From Elusimicrobiota bacterium (GTDB lineage Bacteria > Elusimicrobiota > Elusimicrobia > FEN-1173): DNA of 64,000 nucleotides. The number at the start of each line of letters is the position of its first letter. Positions within the stretch are counted from its first letter, which is position 1. The stretch is taken from assembly GCA_016721625.1 (NCBI GenBank), contig JADKHR010000001.1, positions 2,542,001 to 2,606,000 on the forward strand, given 5' to 3'. A program made the position numbers and the translations under genes. The notes below the pieces were generated by a model. It saw only the letters and a program-made list of their open reading frames with translations, made no database searches and had not been told where the DNA came from. Below are positions 52,580-61,252 of this stretch, in pieces.

Positions 52580-53985
52580 AGGGTGGACCGGACCGGAAAA
52601 ATAATGGAAAAGACGCTCCCACGGCCCGGCGCGCTGGTGAGTTCCATCCGTCCTCCCTGGGCTTCCACCAGGCCTTTGGCGATGGCCAATCCGAGCCCTG
52701 TTCCTTTCGGCCCTTTCACCTGGTCCTGCGATGGGCGGGCCTGTTCAAATCGGTTAAAGATTCGTTCCTGGTCAGCGGGGGCGATGCCGGGCCCCGTGTC
52801 GGAGACCGTTAGGCGAATTTCCCCGGGCGTGACCACGCTCGCCAGGGAAACCCGACCGCCGGCCGGGGTAAATTTAAGCGCGTTCGCCGTCAGGTTGGTC
52901 ATCGCCTGGTGGAGTTTGTCCGGGTCCGCCCAGACGGTCAGATCCGCCGGGACATTGAGTTCGATAACGATGGATTTTTCAAGGGCTTTGGCGGCGAAGA
53001 GGTCCACCACTTCGCGGACCAACTCCGCCACGCGCACGGTGGCGGGGCGAACATCGAGGCCCTTTGCCTCAATCTTGGCCACGTCCAGCAGGTCGTTAAT
53101 GAACCGGCCCAGCCGCGTGGCGTTGTTTCGGACGATGGTGAGATGCTCTCCGGCGTTGGCGATGCGCCCGCCCCGAACGTCTTTATCGATTAGGACGGAG
53201 TAACTTTCAATGGCGGCCAGGGGCGAGCGAAGCTCGTGGGTGACGTTGGCCACGAAATCTTCTTTCATGCGGTCCAACTCCGCCAGGCGGAGGGCCATCC
53301 GGTCAAAGTCCTCCGCCAGTCGGCCCAACTCGTCTTTTCGATGGAGGTGGATCCGGTGGTCCAGGCGCCCTTCGGCCACGGCCCGGGTTCCCTCAGCAAT
53401 TCGCAAAATGGGGCCGGTTAACCCGCGCGCCAAAAGAACCGACCCCCCGATGCCCAAAAGGAGGACAACGAAGAAGGCATTCCCCCATCGCCGTGTTGTG
53501 TCTTTCAACACGGCTTGGATCTCCTGGTCGACGGCGGTCTGGGAGAACACCACGGCGGCTACGGCGGTCGGTTTTCCATTGGCGGTGACTTTCAAAGATA
53601 ATCGTGTCAGGGTTTCGCCTTTCAATTTTCGCCAGGTTTGTTTTTCCATTCCTTGGGACACCGATATGGTTTTTGCCTGAGATGGGATCTCTACGGGGGA
53701 CTGAAGAGGAACGAGCGGCCGCCCGACGCTGTCGGCGCAGGTCGCTTCGCGAACGGCGGGGGACCGTTGGAGGGCGCGAGCCGCGTTGATGGCCGCCAAA
53801 TGATCCTGAACCAGGACGGCGTCACGGCAGGCCTGGGCGAACCCTTCCATCCAAGCCAGGCTCGTTTTTTCGGCCTGGGCCTGAAGGTGAAGTCGTTCGC
53901 TTCCGTACAACGCCGCCCCAACGGCGGCTAACGTCGCCACCAGCAGAGACACCGTCCACAGACTGATCCTCGTGCGTAGGTTCAT
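52576..53985 (-). CDS. Membrane sensor histidine kinase
   Basis: 469 residues: membrane helix (7-27), periplasmic sensor (28-170), second helix ('AFFVVLLLGIGGSVLLA', about 172-190), HAMP ('LTGPILRIAEGTRAVAEGRLDHRIHLHRKDELGRLAEDFDRM'), HisKA with 'FVANVTHELRSPLAAIESY' and HATPase ('LTANALKFTPAGG', 'VSDTGPGIAPADQ', 'KGTGLGLAIAKGLVEAQGG'). All motifs are canonical. It is coupled on both sides: its ATG overlaps the PorV-like gene's stop and its stop overlaps the regulator start, so it forms a two-component pair co-expressed with surface proteins. Confidence 0.95.
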   Translation of the reverse strand: MNLRTRISLWTVSLLVATLAAVGAALYGSERLHLQAQAEKTSLAWMEGFAQACRDAVLVQDHLAAINAARALQRSPAVREATCADSVGRPLVPLQSPVEIPSQAKTISVSQGMEKQTWRKLKGETLTRLSLKVTANGKPTAVAAVVFSQTAVDQEIQAVLKDTTRRWGNAFFVVLLLGIGGSVLLARGLTGPILRIAEGTRAVAEGRLDHRIHLHRKDELGRLAEDFDRMALRLAELDRMKEDFVANVTHELRSPLAAIESYSVLIDKDVRGGRIANAGEHLTIVRNNATRLGRFINDLLDVAKIEAKGLDVRPATVRVAELVREVVDLFAAKALEKSIVIELNVPADLTVWADPDKLHQAMTNLTANALKFTPAGGRVSLASVVTPGEIRLTVSDTGPGIAPADQERIFNRFEQARPSQDQVKGPKGTGLGLAIAKGLVEAQGGRMELTSAPGRGSVFSIIFPVRSTL

Positions 53986-55784
53986 GGGCGAGGGGCCTTC
54001 GTCCCGATTTCTTTTCTCACGCGTTCCAAGGCCCTTTGAATCTTATTATCTTCCGGAGCCAAGCGCGCCGCTTGCTCGAACAAATTTAATGCCTTGGCAA
54101 GATCTTTCATATCGTAGGCGCGCACCGCCTGCTCAAACAGTTGATTCGACCGTTCTTGCCGTTTTGTCTGGAGCGACCTTTCGATGTCTTTAGCTCGAAC
54201 GGCGCTGTCTTTGTAGTTCATACCGCCGGCGCGGGATGCCTGATAGAGTCGCAGGGCTTCTTCCAGGCGGTCGTTTCGGCGAGCCTTCTCGGCGTCCTGG
54301 TAGAGGGCCTCCCGGCAAGAAGAGGCGCCGGCCTGGGCTTCTTTGGAATCTGGGACCAGTTCCAACAACGACAACCATTGGTCCAGGGCCGAGGCCCACT
54401 CTTCCTTGTCCATAAACCGGCGAGCCCTTCGACGACGGTCGTCCTGTTCCCGGCGTTGTTCCTGTTGGAGTGTTTTCGCGGCTTGGGCCAATCGGGCGGC
54501 CCCCGCCCGGGCCTCCGCGGAATCGTAGAGCGCCCGGGCTTCCCTGTGGTCGGGTTGAACCTCCAGAAGTTTGCGAAAAAAGTCGGCCGCGGCCTCGAAG
54601 CGTCCTTCTTTGAAGGCTTGGTCCCCAAGGATCAACAGTGTCTCCGGATCGAGACTTTCCGAAAAACGGGCCTCGACGGAGTGCGACAGTTTCTTCGCCC
54701 GGTCGTTGGACGGCGAAAGGGCGAAAACCTCCCTCAGGGTTTCACGGGCTTTCACCATCTGCTTCGCCTTGAAATGTTTTTCCGCCAGGGCGAGCTGTTC
54801 TTCGAGACGAGCTTCTTCCGGCAAACGCTCTCCGAACCGAACCGAAACGTCCAAGCGATGGGAATCACCCACCGTTTCTCCCGGAAGGAAGGCGTAGTTC
54901 AATTGGAACCGACCCTTCTCAAATCCAGCCCCGAAAACGAGTGTGTCCAAAAAGCTGTCGGCTCCGTGCAGAGAACGGTATCCCACCCTCACCCTCAGCC
55001 CCATGGGGAGCGGGGCGAACTCCACTCCCAGTCGGGAACGAACTGTTCCGTCCTCAAAGGGTTCCACTTGCCCGGTCACCAGCCAGGGGGAGCGCCCCCC
55101 CGGTCGTTTCGGCGCGCCGAACACCCCGGCGCCCCCCAGGCGCAGGGACGGGTGGAGGCCCACAGAACTCGTTCCAATTTTTAAGTTCGGGCCCAGGTTG
55201 TTGAGGCCCACCCCCCAGGACCAGCGTCCCTGGCGCCCCAGGGCTCCGAGGTCCACCCCCCAGGTCTGTCCGGATTCCGTTGTGAGGTCCTGTCGGATCG
55301 CCTTGGCGGTCACCCCGGCCGAGAGGGGGCCCACAGGTTGGGCGAAAGAGAAGGCCACTAAGGTTTCTTGCGGACCCGCACTGCCAGTCACCGCGCCGTC
55401 CTCCACCAGATCGAAGGATTTCACTGAGGCGTGAGCCACCCGGGCCCCCCAGGTCCGCCGTTCCTGGCCCCACCAGGCCGGCCGCACCAAACGAAGGTCG
55501 TTTCGCGATTGGTCTCCAAAATCCTCTGTGTGGCTGAAGGCGACCTCCGACAGTGGGAGTTGGTTCAACCCAGCGGGGTTCCAAAAGAGAGCACCGGCGT
55601 CGTCCGCCACCGCCGCGAAGGCGCCACCCATCCCTTCCGCCCGAACCCCCGGCGACCAGTCTAACAAAGTCAGTCCCGCGGCCGAAGATACCGGTGGTCG
55701 GAGGAACGCGCCAAGGAACGCAATGACAAAGATCGGGATCCGCACCCCGGTCGCGCCGGTTGAACATCGTTGGAAAAAAAACAT
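53982..55784 (-). CDS. PorV/PorQ-like outer-membrane protein with TPR tail
   Basis: 600 residues. After a signal peptide ('IPIFVIAFLGAFLRPPVSSAAG') comes a barrel domain with the PorV/PorQ (UPF0164) opening 'LDWSPGVRAEGMGGAFAAVADDAGALFWNPAGLNQLPLSEVAFSHTEDF', as in type IX secretion shuttle proteins, up to about residue 320 ('FGAGFEKGRFQLNYAFLP'). The C-terminal half has TPR-like repeats and charged coils ('GDQAFKEGRFEAAADFFRKLLEVQPDHREARAL', 'FEQAVRAYDMKDLAKALNLFEQAARLAPEDNK'). It probably exports or anchors the FG-GAP protein encoded just upstream. Start 55784 is a single base away from that gene's stop. Confidence 0.88.
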   Translation of the reverse strand: MFFFQRCSTGATGVRIPIFVIAFLGAFLRPPVSSAAGLTLLDWSPGVRAEGMGGAFAAVADDAGALFWNPAGLNQLPLSEVAFSHTEDFGDQSRNDLRLVRPAWWGQERRTWGARVAHASVKSFDLVEDGAVTGSAGPQETLVAFSFAQPVGPLSAGVTAKAIRQDLTTESGQTWGVDLGALGRQGRWSWGVGLNNLGPNLKIGTSSVGLHPSLRLGGAGVFGAPKRPGGRSPWLVTGQVEPFEDGTVRSRLGVEFAPLPMGLRVRVGYRSLHGADSFLDTLVFGAGFEKGRFQLNYAFLPGETVGDSHRLDVSVRFGERLPEEARLEEQLALAEKHFKAKQMVKARETLREVFALSPSNDRAKKLSHSVEARFSESLDPETLLILGDQAFKEGRFEAAADFFRKLLEVQPDHREARALYDSAEARAGAARLAQAAKTLQQEQRREQDDRRRRARRFMDKEEWASALDQWLSLLELVPDSKEAQAGASSCREALYQDAEKARRNDRLEEALRLYQASRAGGMNYKDSAVRAKDIERSLQTKRQERSNQLFEQAVRAYDMKDLAKALNLFEQAARLAPEDNKIQRALERVRKEIGTKAPRP

Positions 55785-55785
55785 T

Positions 55786-57721
55786 CTAGTCCACGAGGAT
55801 CTTATTGGTGATCCGCTCGCCGTGGAGTTCCAATATCAGGAAGTAGACCCCCGGATCCACTCGATTCCCGTGGGAATCGGCCCCGTCCCACACCACCGGG
55901 ACGATGCCGGGTTCCACCGTCATGTCCAGCAAGGGCCGCACTTCCTCGCCTTGAGCGTCAAAAACCTGGGCCCGCAGGCGGGTCGATTCCGTGACGTGAC
56001 AATCGAAAGCGGCCTTCGTCCCCGGGCGAAGACGGTTGGTGCCGGTGATCACACCGGGTTCCCCCGGGGTGAGGACGAGGGAGTCCTCCGCCCTTTCGCT
56101 CTCCCGGCCCACGCTGTTGCGAAAAACCGCTTGAACGGTTTTGGTTCCTTCCCCCGAAGTAAACGTGATTTCCGGATCGCTCCGATAGGGGATCCATTGG
56201 TCTCGAAAGGCGTCGGCCACATCGCCTGAAAGCTTCATCTCCTGAGGATCCCCGCCCACCGTGATCGCCAGCTTCACCCGGGGAGAGGGGGGAACGGGGC
56301 CTGATTTGGACCGAGGGGTTGCGGAGCGGTTCGAACCCATACACCGCCTTGACGGCGCCGTAGGGGGCTTGGTACGTGATACCGAAATCGTCAAAGACCA
56401 CCAGATCCCGAAACGCATCTCCGTTAAGGTCGGCAAAGGCGATGTCGCCGAAGTTTCCGTCCCAGACCAGAGAGCTCGCGTTCAAAGCGTTCAGATCGAA
56501 CCCCCCCGGGCCGTTATCCGTGCTCAGCATGGCCAAAACTCTGCGGAAATTTCCTCTATTCTCCATAAGGAATAGATCGGGAATTCCATCCCCGTCAAAA
56601 TCGTGGAACCCGCCCATCCCCGGTAACGAATAATTTGGGGCCAAAATCGGAAAGCTCTGCACCGCGTTCGGAGCGCTCGTGGATAAATCTAAAATCCGTC
56701 CGGCGGAGATGTCGGTCCCGGGAAAAACGGCGGCAGGGGGAAAAGAGTTGAATGGGCCCAAATGAACCAAGAGCTCGTCCCGACCATCCGCCGTCAAGTC
56801 GCCCGCGGCGGTTCCGCTTATATGTGACTGGGAGGACGCGCCCCACACCCGCACGTCCGCCGCGGGGCTTCCGAGTATCCAAAGGGAGGGGAATGTTCTC
56901 CCGCCGAACAAGATGTGAATTTCCCCGTTGTCCGTTCGACCTCCTACGTCCGCGTTGGGAGCCGAGAGAACAAGATCGTCCCACCCGTCTCCATTGAATT
57001 TTCCCTTGGTTACAAACGACCCCAAATTCCCTGTGCCCCGGATAACAGGCAGAGGGTGTGACCCAGCGAGATCGATGGTCCCCGCCAGGGGCACCGATCC
57101 GCCGAACACCAAGTAACATTCGTTCACTCCGGGGGCGCCCACCAGGAGGTCCTCCCGCCCGTCCCCGTTAAATTCGCCCACCACGAGGGAACTGCCCAGA
57201 AGAGATTGAGGTTTCCCAAGGATCACGAGATCACCGGGGGTCGTGTTGAGGTCCATCACGGAAGGAGGGGCCATGGACCCCCGGATGATATGAATCTCTC
57301 CCCGATCGCTCGTTGCGTTTTGGGAATTGCCGATGACCAACTCCTTTTTCCCATCTCCATCCAAATCCGCGAAGCCCAACGAATCGGAGTTGAAAATATA
57401 GTAATTCGCCAAGATGCGTAGGTCCTCGTCTGCCGAAAAGAGCGTTTTACCTGACGAGCCGCCAAAAAACAAACTGATTTCGTGTTGATAATTGGTCCGG
57501 GGTAGACTCACTGCCACATCGTCCCTCCCATCCCCATTGAAGTCTCCCGCCGCTAAAACCGCTGGCGTCCAATAAGCGCTTGTGGGGAAGCGGTCATTAA
57601 AAATATCGACGTTCTCTTCCCCCGATTGGACGTTGACGATGGCCCTGGCGGAAAGGGGAAAAAAAATCACCAGGAGCACACCCAATGGAGGGAAGGTTCG
57701 GTTTCTCGGGACGTCGCCCAT
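55786..57721 (-). CDS. Secreted FG-GAP repeat protein with FlgD-like C-terminal domain, frameshifted
   Basis: About 645 residues if repaired. Signal peptide (FPPLGVLLVIFFPLSARA), then integrin-like FG-GAP/VCBS repeats, each with a calcium loop DxDxDGxxD: 'AAGDFNGDGRDDVAV', 'GFADLDGDGKKELVIG', 'VVGEFNGDGREDLLVG', 'KFNGDGWDDLVLS', 'DFDGDGIPDLFL', 'FADLNGDAFRDLVVFD'. The C-terminus ('DGADSHGNRVDPGVYFLILELHGERITNKILV') is an FlgD Ig-like tail of the type used as a secretion/sorting signal in PorV systems. The frame changes at the six Gs at 56287-56292; dropping one joins '...NPSVQIRP' to 'SPRVKLAITVGGD'. First gene of the operon, with a leaderless-type promoter. Confidence 0.88.
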
Positions 57722-57727
57722 GGGGTA

Positions 57728-57755
57728 AGTATAAGCCTGTTACGATTTTCTGCAA
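57728..57755 (-). promoter_or_regulatory. Promoter of the surface operon
   Basis: Minus strand TTGCAG (complement of 57750-57755), 16 bases, TATACT (complement of 57728-57733), then 6 bases to the ATG at 57721. No Shine-Dalgarno site; again a leaderless layout. Confidence 0.65.
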
Positions 57756-57902
57756 GTCTTATCGCCACCCAAAAAAACATGGATTTACAGATTTAACACA
57801 GGGGTAACCTGACTGAAATCCAGGTGAAATAGGTGTTCGGTAGACTGGTGGTAACGAAAGGCCGGGCGGTGAAACTTTTCCCCGGCGCCGGAGGAGGCAA
57901 CC

Positions 57903-58655
57903 ATGAGAAACATTCCTTGGGTTCAACGAGTCGCGATGATGCTACTGCTCTCTGTTTGGTGGGGGGTGGCGATTTTGGCCGTTTGGGGGATTTCGCGAGG
58001 AGTTCCTTCCTTGGGCAGTCTTTCCTTGTTGGGGATCTTCGTTTTTTCTTACCTCGCCTTCGGCGTCCTCCTCTATCGGACCGGAAGATTCTGGCGGCCG
58101 CTTCCCGCCGGGGAAATAATTCCCGATTCCCGCGGGGAATGGGCCTACAACGTGTTTCATCTCCCGTTCATGTTCTTCCTTTATTACCCGGCCGTTTTTT
58201 CCGGAATAATTCCGCCCCCCTTGAGCCGGCTTTTTTGTCGCCTGTGGGGAATGGAGATCAACTCCAACAGCTATCCCAGCCGTTGCGCCTTGACGGACCC
58301 CCCATTCATCCGAGTGGGGCGGGATGTTATTTTTGGCTATCAGGCGACTGTGACGGCCCACGTCATGGAGGGAGGGCGATTGGCCCATTACGCTATTCGC
58401 ATCGGCGACCGTGTCACCATCGGGGTCAACGCCGTTATTCTGGCCGGGGTGACCATCGGGGAGGGCGCCATCGTGGCCGCCGGATCGGTGGTCCCGAAAT
58501 TCACCCGCATCGGTCAAGGCGAAACCTGGGCGGGCATTCCCGCCCGTTGCATTCGTCGACCCTTACCAGTGGCCGAAAAAGTCGTTGCTCCCGTGCAAGT
58601 GGAGCGAATTTCATCCCCGGCAGACAACGCCAGTCTGAACAGAAGCGAACGATGA
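57903..58655 (+). CDS. Membrane left-handed beta-helix acyltransferase, copy 1
   Basis: 250 residues. N-terminus MRNIPWVQRVAMMLLLSVWW and a following segment form two to three membrane helices (about 10-60 and 'FMFFLYYPAVFSGI' near 100), then hexapeptide repeats of the LbetaH fold ('VIFGYQATVTAHVMEGG', 'IRIGDRVTIGVNAVILAGVTIGEGAIVAAGSVV'), typical of O- or N-acyltransferases that use acyl-CoA or acyl carrier protein. It resembles the gene at 62629-63297 over its whole length, so the cluster has two paralogues. GGAGGCAACC precedes the ATG. A TAGACT box at 57841-57846 may be its promoter, -35 poor. Confidence 0.82.
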   Translation: MRNIPWVQRVAMMLLLSVWWGVAILAVWGISRGVPSLGSLSLLGIFVFSYLAFGVLLYRTGRFWRPLPAGEIIPDSRGEWAYNVFHLPFMFFLYYPAVFSGIIPPPLSRLFCRLWGMEINSNSYPSRCALTDPPFIRVGRDVIFGYQATVTAHVMEGGRLAHYAIRIGDRVTIGVNAVILAGVTIGEGAIVAAGSVVPKFTRIGQGETWAGIPARCIRRPLPVAEKVVAPVQVERISSPADNASLNRSER

Positions 58656-58689
58656 AAGCGGGCGGAAATACCTACAAAGGAGCGATGCC

Positions 58690-59790
58690 ATGATCTCAAA
58701 ATTGTTGGGCCTCCGCATCTTTGAGGTGGAAGTCTCCAGCTTCTGCAACGTCCACTGCCGCTATTGTCCACGGGAACTGGTCCCGGAATCCGGGCTGATG
58801 ACGAGAGAAACGTTCTCCCGTTTTTTAGACGGCTTGAATTTGGGGCGGATGGACTCTGTCTCATTCGTCGGCATGGGTGAGCCGACGCTCAACCCGCGGT
58901 TGTCGGAATTCGTTCGGATGGTCAAGACCCGTTTCCCTAAGACGCACACGTGGGTGACCACCAACGGCACGAACTTGACGGCCAAGACCCTGCCCCCTTT
59001 GTTGGCGGCCGGGCTGGACACGTTGGGCATCAGTTTCAACGGGTTGGACCCCAGGACCTACGAGCAAAACATGCCCGGCGCAAAATTCGAGAAAACGTTG
59101 ACCCATGTGGATGACTCGGTGCGTGCGGCCCGGTTGGCGGGGGGGCACACGCGCGTCCAAATCAACTACATCGTGACGGCCGAGAACGCCGAACGCGAGG
59201 CGGAAATTCAAGCCTTCTGGCGGAAGCGAGGCGTCACGCACTTTCGCCCACAACGGATGCATGATCGTGCCGGAACGGCCTCGGCCGTGCCCGGAATGTC
59301 CACGGTGGATTCAGCGGGTCTTAACGGCCGCCCGTGCGTGCGCTCGGCTGTTATGCCGTTCATCAGTTGGAAAGGCGAGGTGCTTCCCTGTGCGCACGAC
59401 ATGCGCCGCGTGAACGTGCTCGGCAACGTTTGTCAGGAATCGTGGGGGGACATTGAAACGCGTCAGCGGGACATCTTCCGTTGCACCCAATCGCCGGCCA
59501 TGTGCGCGGCCTGCAAGGATCCCTTGCGGCATGACATGCTCAAAAAAATGGATGAAGTGGTGCGGAAGGAGTTGATAGTGCGTGTGAAAGATCGTTTGTT
59601 CACCCCCCTGCGCTCCACAGTTTGTTGGCTCCGGGGTTTGGTGCACAGGCGTGGGGTGCCGCCGGTGGGAAGCGTCGTGCTGAGTCCGGCGCCCCGTGAT
59701 GTCGAATCGACGGGGCCGGTCGCGATGCCAACGGGCGATCTCGTTGACGGAGCGGAAATGGACTCCCCCCAGCCGGTTCTGTCGAAATGA
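58690..59790 (+). CDS. Radical SAM/SPASM domain protein
   Basis: 366 residues. The radical SAM cluster motif C19xxxC23xxC26 (CNVHCRYC) opens a (beta/alpha) barrel with 'SFVGMGEPTLNPRLSEFVRMVK', 'TWVTTNGTNL' and 'LDTLGISFNGLDPRTYEQ'. The C-terminus has a SPASM-like cysteine set ('RPCVRSAVMPFISWKGEVLPCAHD', then C-x-E-S-W, and 'CAACK'), which holds extra Fe-S clusters in enzymes that modify peptides or other molecules. Substrate unknown; a small peptide precursor was not found next to it. AAAGGAG precedes ATG 58690. Lies 34 bases after the acyltransferase in the same direction. Confidence 0.9.
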   Translation: MISKLLGLRIFEVEVSSFCNVHCRYCPRELVPESGLMTRETFSRFLDGLNLGRMDSVSFVGMGEPTLNPRLSEFVRMVKTRFPKTHTWVTTNGTNLTAKTLPPLLAAGLDTLGISFNGLDPRTYEQNMPGAKFEKTLTHVDDSVRAARLAGGHTRVQINYIVTAENAEREAEIQAFWRKRGVTHFRPQRMHDRAGTASAVPGMSTVDSAGLNGRPCVRSAVMPFISWKGEVLPCAHDMRRVNVLGNVCQESWGDIETRQRDIFRCTQSPAMCAACKDPLRHDMLKKMDEVVRKELIVRVKDRLFTPLRSTVCWLRGLVHRRGVPPVGSVVLSPAPRDVESTGPVAMPTGDLVDGAEMDSPQPVLSK

Positions 59791-59870
59791 GGGGATGTCG
59801 AGTTTTATGAAGTCGGATCGGGGTGCAATTTTTCATTTGCAGTCCCCGTCCTATCTTTAAGGAGGGTGTC

Positions 59871-61250
59871 ATGGACAAGAAAAAGGTTCTCTTCATGCCG
59901 GGTTCGTTTTCTCTGGCGCACGTGGGCCGGTTGATCAGCCTGGCGGAGTCTCTGCCGAGCGATTCCTACGAGGTGGTGTTCGCCTGCGAAGAGCGGGACC
60001 AGCGGTTCATCCCGGCCCGGTTCGGCCGCCGCCGCGCTACGTCCCTCCGAGCGGAGGAGTTCCGCCGCCGCCTGGAGAAGGGGCACCCCCTGATCGACGC
60101 GCCCTTTTTGCGCCGCCAGGTCGCTGAAGACATTCATCTTTTGAAGTCGCTCCGCGCCGACCTGGTGGTGGGCGATTTCCGCCCGTCCCTCTCCATCAGT
60201 GCGTCCGTGGCGGGGGTCCCCTACATGAACGTCGTCAACGCCCACTGGAGCCCCTGGTCCAAGGAACCTTTTCAAGTTCCCGCCCTCTTGGACATCATGC
60301 CCGTCCAATGGATGGGGTTCCGCTTTGGGAAGAAGTTCCTGGACTCCATCATCCCCCTGGTTTTTCGTCTGCACAGTCGGGCTTTCAACCGGGTGCGGCG
60401 GGAGCATGGGTTGGCGGCTCTCCCGCACGATCTGCGGGGCGTCTATTCGGCGGGGGACTACACGGCCTACGCGGACCTGCCGGACCTGGCCCCGACGCCC
60501 GGGGCGCCCGCCGGACACCGCCACATCGGACCGGTTCTCTGGGAGCCGGACGTGCCTCTCCCTCCTTGGTGGGCGGATCTGCCCACCGACAAGCCGTTGG
60601 TCTACCTCTCCGCCGGGTCCACGGGTCGGACGGATTTCCTTACGAATGTATTGGCGGCGTTGGCGGATATGCCGGTGACGGTGGCAGTGGCGACGGCGGG
60701 AAGGACGACGGTGGCCCCCGTTGCCGGGCGGGTCTTCGTGGCGGAATATCTACCGGGCCTTCCGCTCTGTCAAAGGGCGGCACTGGCGATCAATAACGGC
60801 GGGGCCGGCGGCGTCACTCAAGCCCTCACGGCGGGGATCCCCGTTTTGGGGATCGCGGCCAACATGGACCAGTGCATGGTGATGAAACCCGTGGCGCGGT
60901 CGGGCGCGGGTCGGATGGTGTTGGCGGGGGAGGCGAAAACGTATGCCTGGCGGGAGGTGATCGGGGAACTGCTTTCCTCCCGCGCGGCAAAGGCGGCGGC
61001 GGAAGCTCTTTCGCGCCGGCTGGCCCTCCGATCGGCTCCGGAAGCGTTCCACGGGTGGGTGGATCAAATCCTGGGGGTTCGAAGCGAGCGCGCGGCGGTG
61101 CCGTTGATCACGTTCTTGCGTGGCGCGGTGAGCCGCTACTGGGAGCTGAACCTCTACCAAACCCTCGTTCAGGAAACCGGCGCAAACCCCCACGTGGCCG
61201 ACGAATCGATCCAAAAGACGCCGGTCGCCAATGGCCCGGCGGGGAGGTAA
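59871..61250 (+). CDS. UGT/MGT-type glycosyltransferase
   Basis: 459 residues. N-terminal acceptor domain begins 'KKVLFMPGSFSLAHVGRLISLAESL' with the GT1-type catalytic His in LAHVGR; C-terminal donor domain has 'KPLVYLSAGSTGRTDFLTNVLAAL', 'VFVAEYLPGLPLCQRAALAINNGGAGGVTQALTAGIPVLGIAANMDQ', the signature of UDP-glycosyltransferases of the MGT/UGT family, where the NGGxG and Q near the sugar are expected. It probably transfers a sugar to a lipid or small molecule. AAGGAGG is 6 bases before ATG 59871. A second copy of its two ends occurs at 63756. Confidence 0.92.
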   Translation: MDKKKVLFMPGSFSLAHVGRLISLAESLPSDSYEVVFACEERDQRFIPARFGRRRATSLRAEEFRRRLEKGHPLIDAPFLRRQVAEDIHLLKSLRADLVVGDFRPSLSISASVAGVPYMNVVNAHWSPWSKEPFQVPALLDIMPVQWMGFRFGKKFLDSIIPLVFRLHSRAFNRVRREHGLAALPHDLRGVYSAGDYTAYADLPDLAPTPGAPAGHRHIGPVLWEPDVPLPPWWADLPTDKPLVYLSAGSTGRTDFLTNVLAALADMPVTVAVATAGRTTVAPVAGRVFVAEYLPGLPLCQRAALAINNGGAGGVTQALTAGIPVLGIAANMDQCMVMKPVARSGAGRMVLAGEAKTYAWREVIGELLSSRAAKAAAEALSRRLALRSAPEAFHGWVDQILGVRSERAAVPLITFLRGAVSRYWELNLYQTLVQETGANPHVADESIQKTPVANGPAGR

Positions 61251-61252
61251 CC

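Noticed and set aside
58690..59790. RiPP precursor peptide next to the radical SAM/SPASM gene
   Set aside because: The 34- and 80-base flanks contain no short ORF with a plausible leader and core, so the enzyme's substrate was not assigned.
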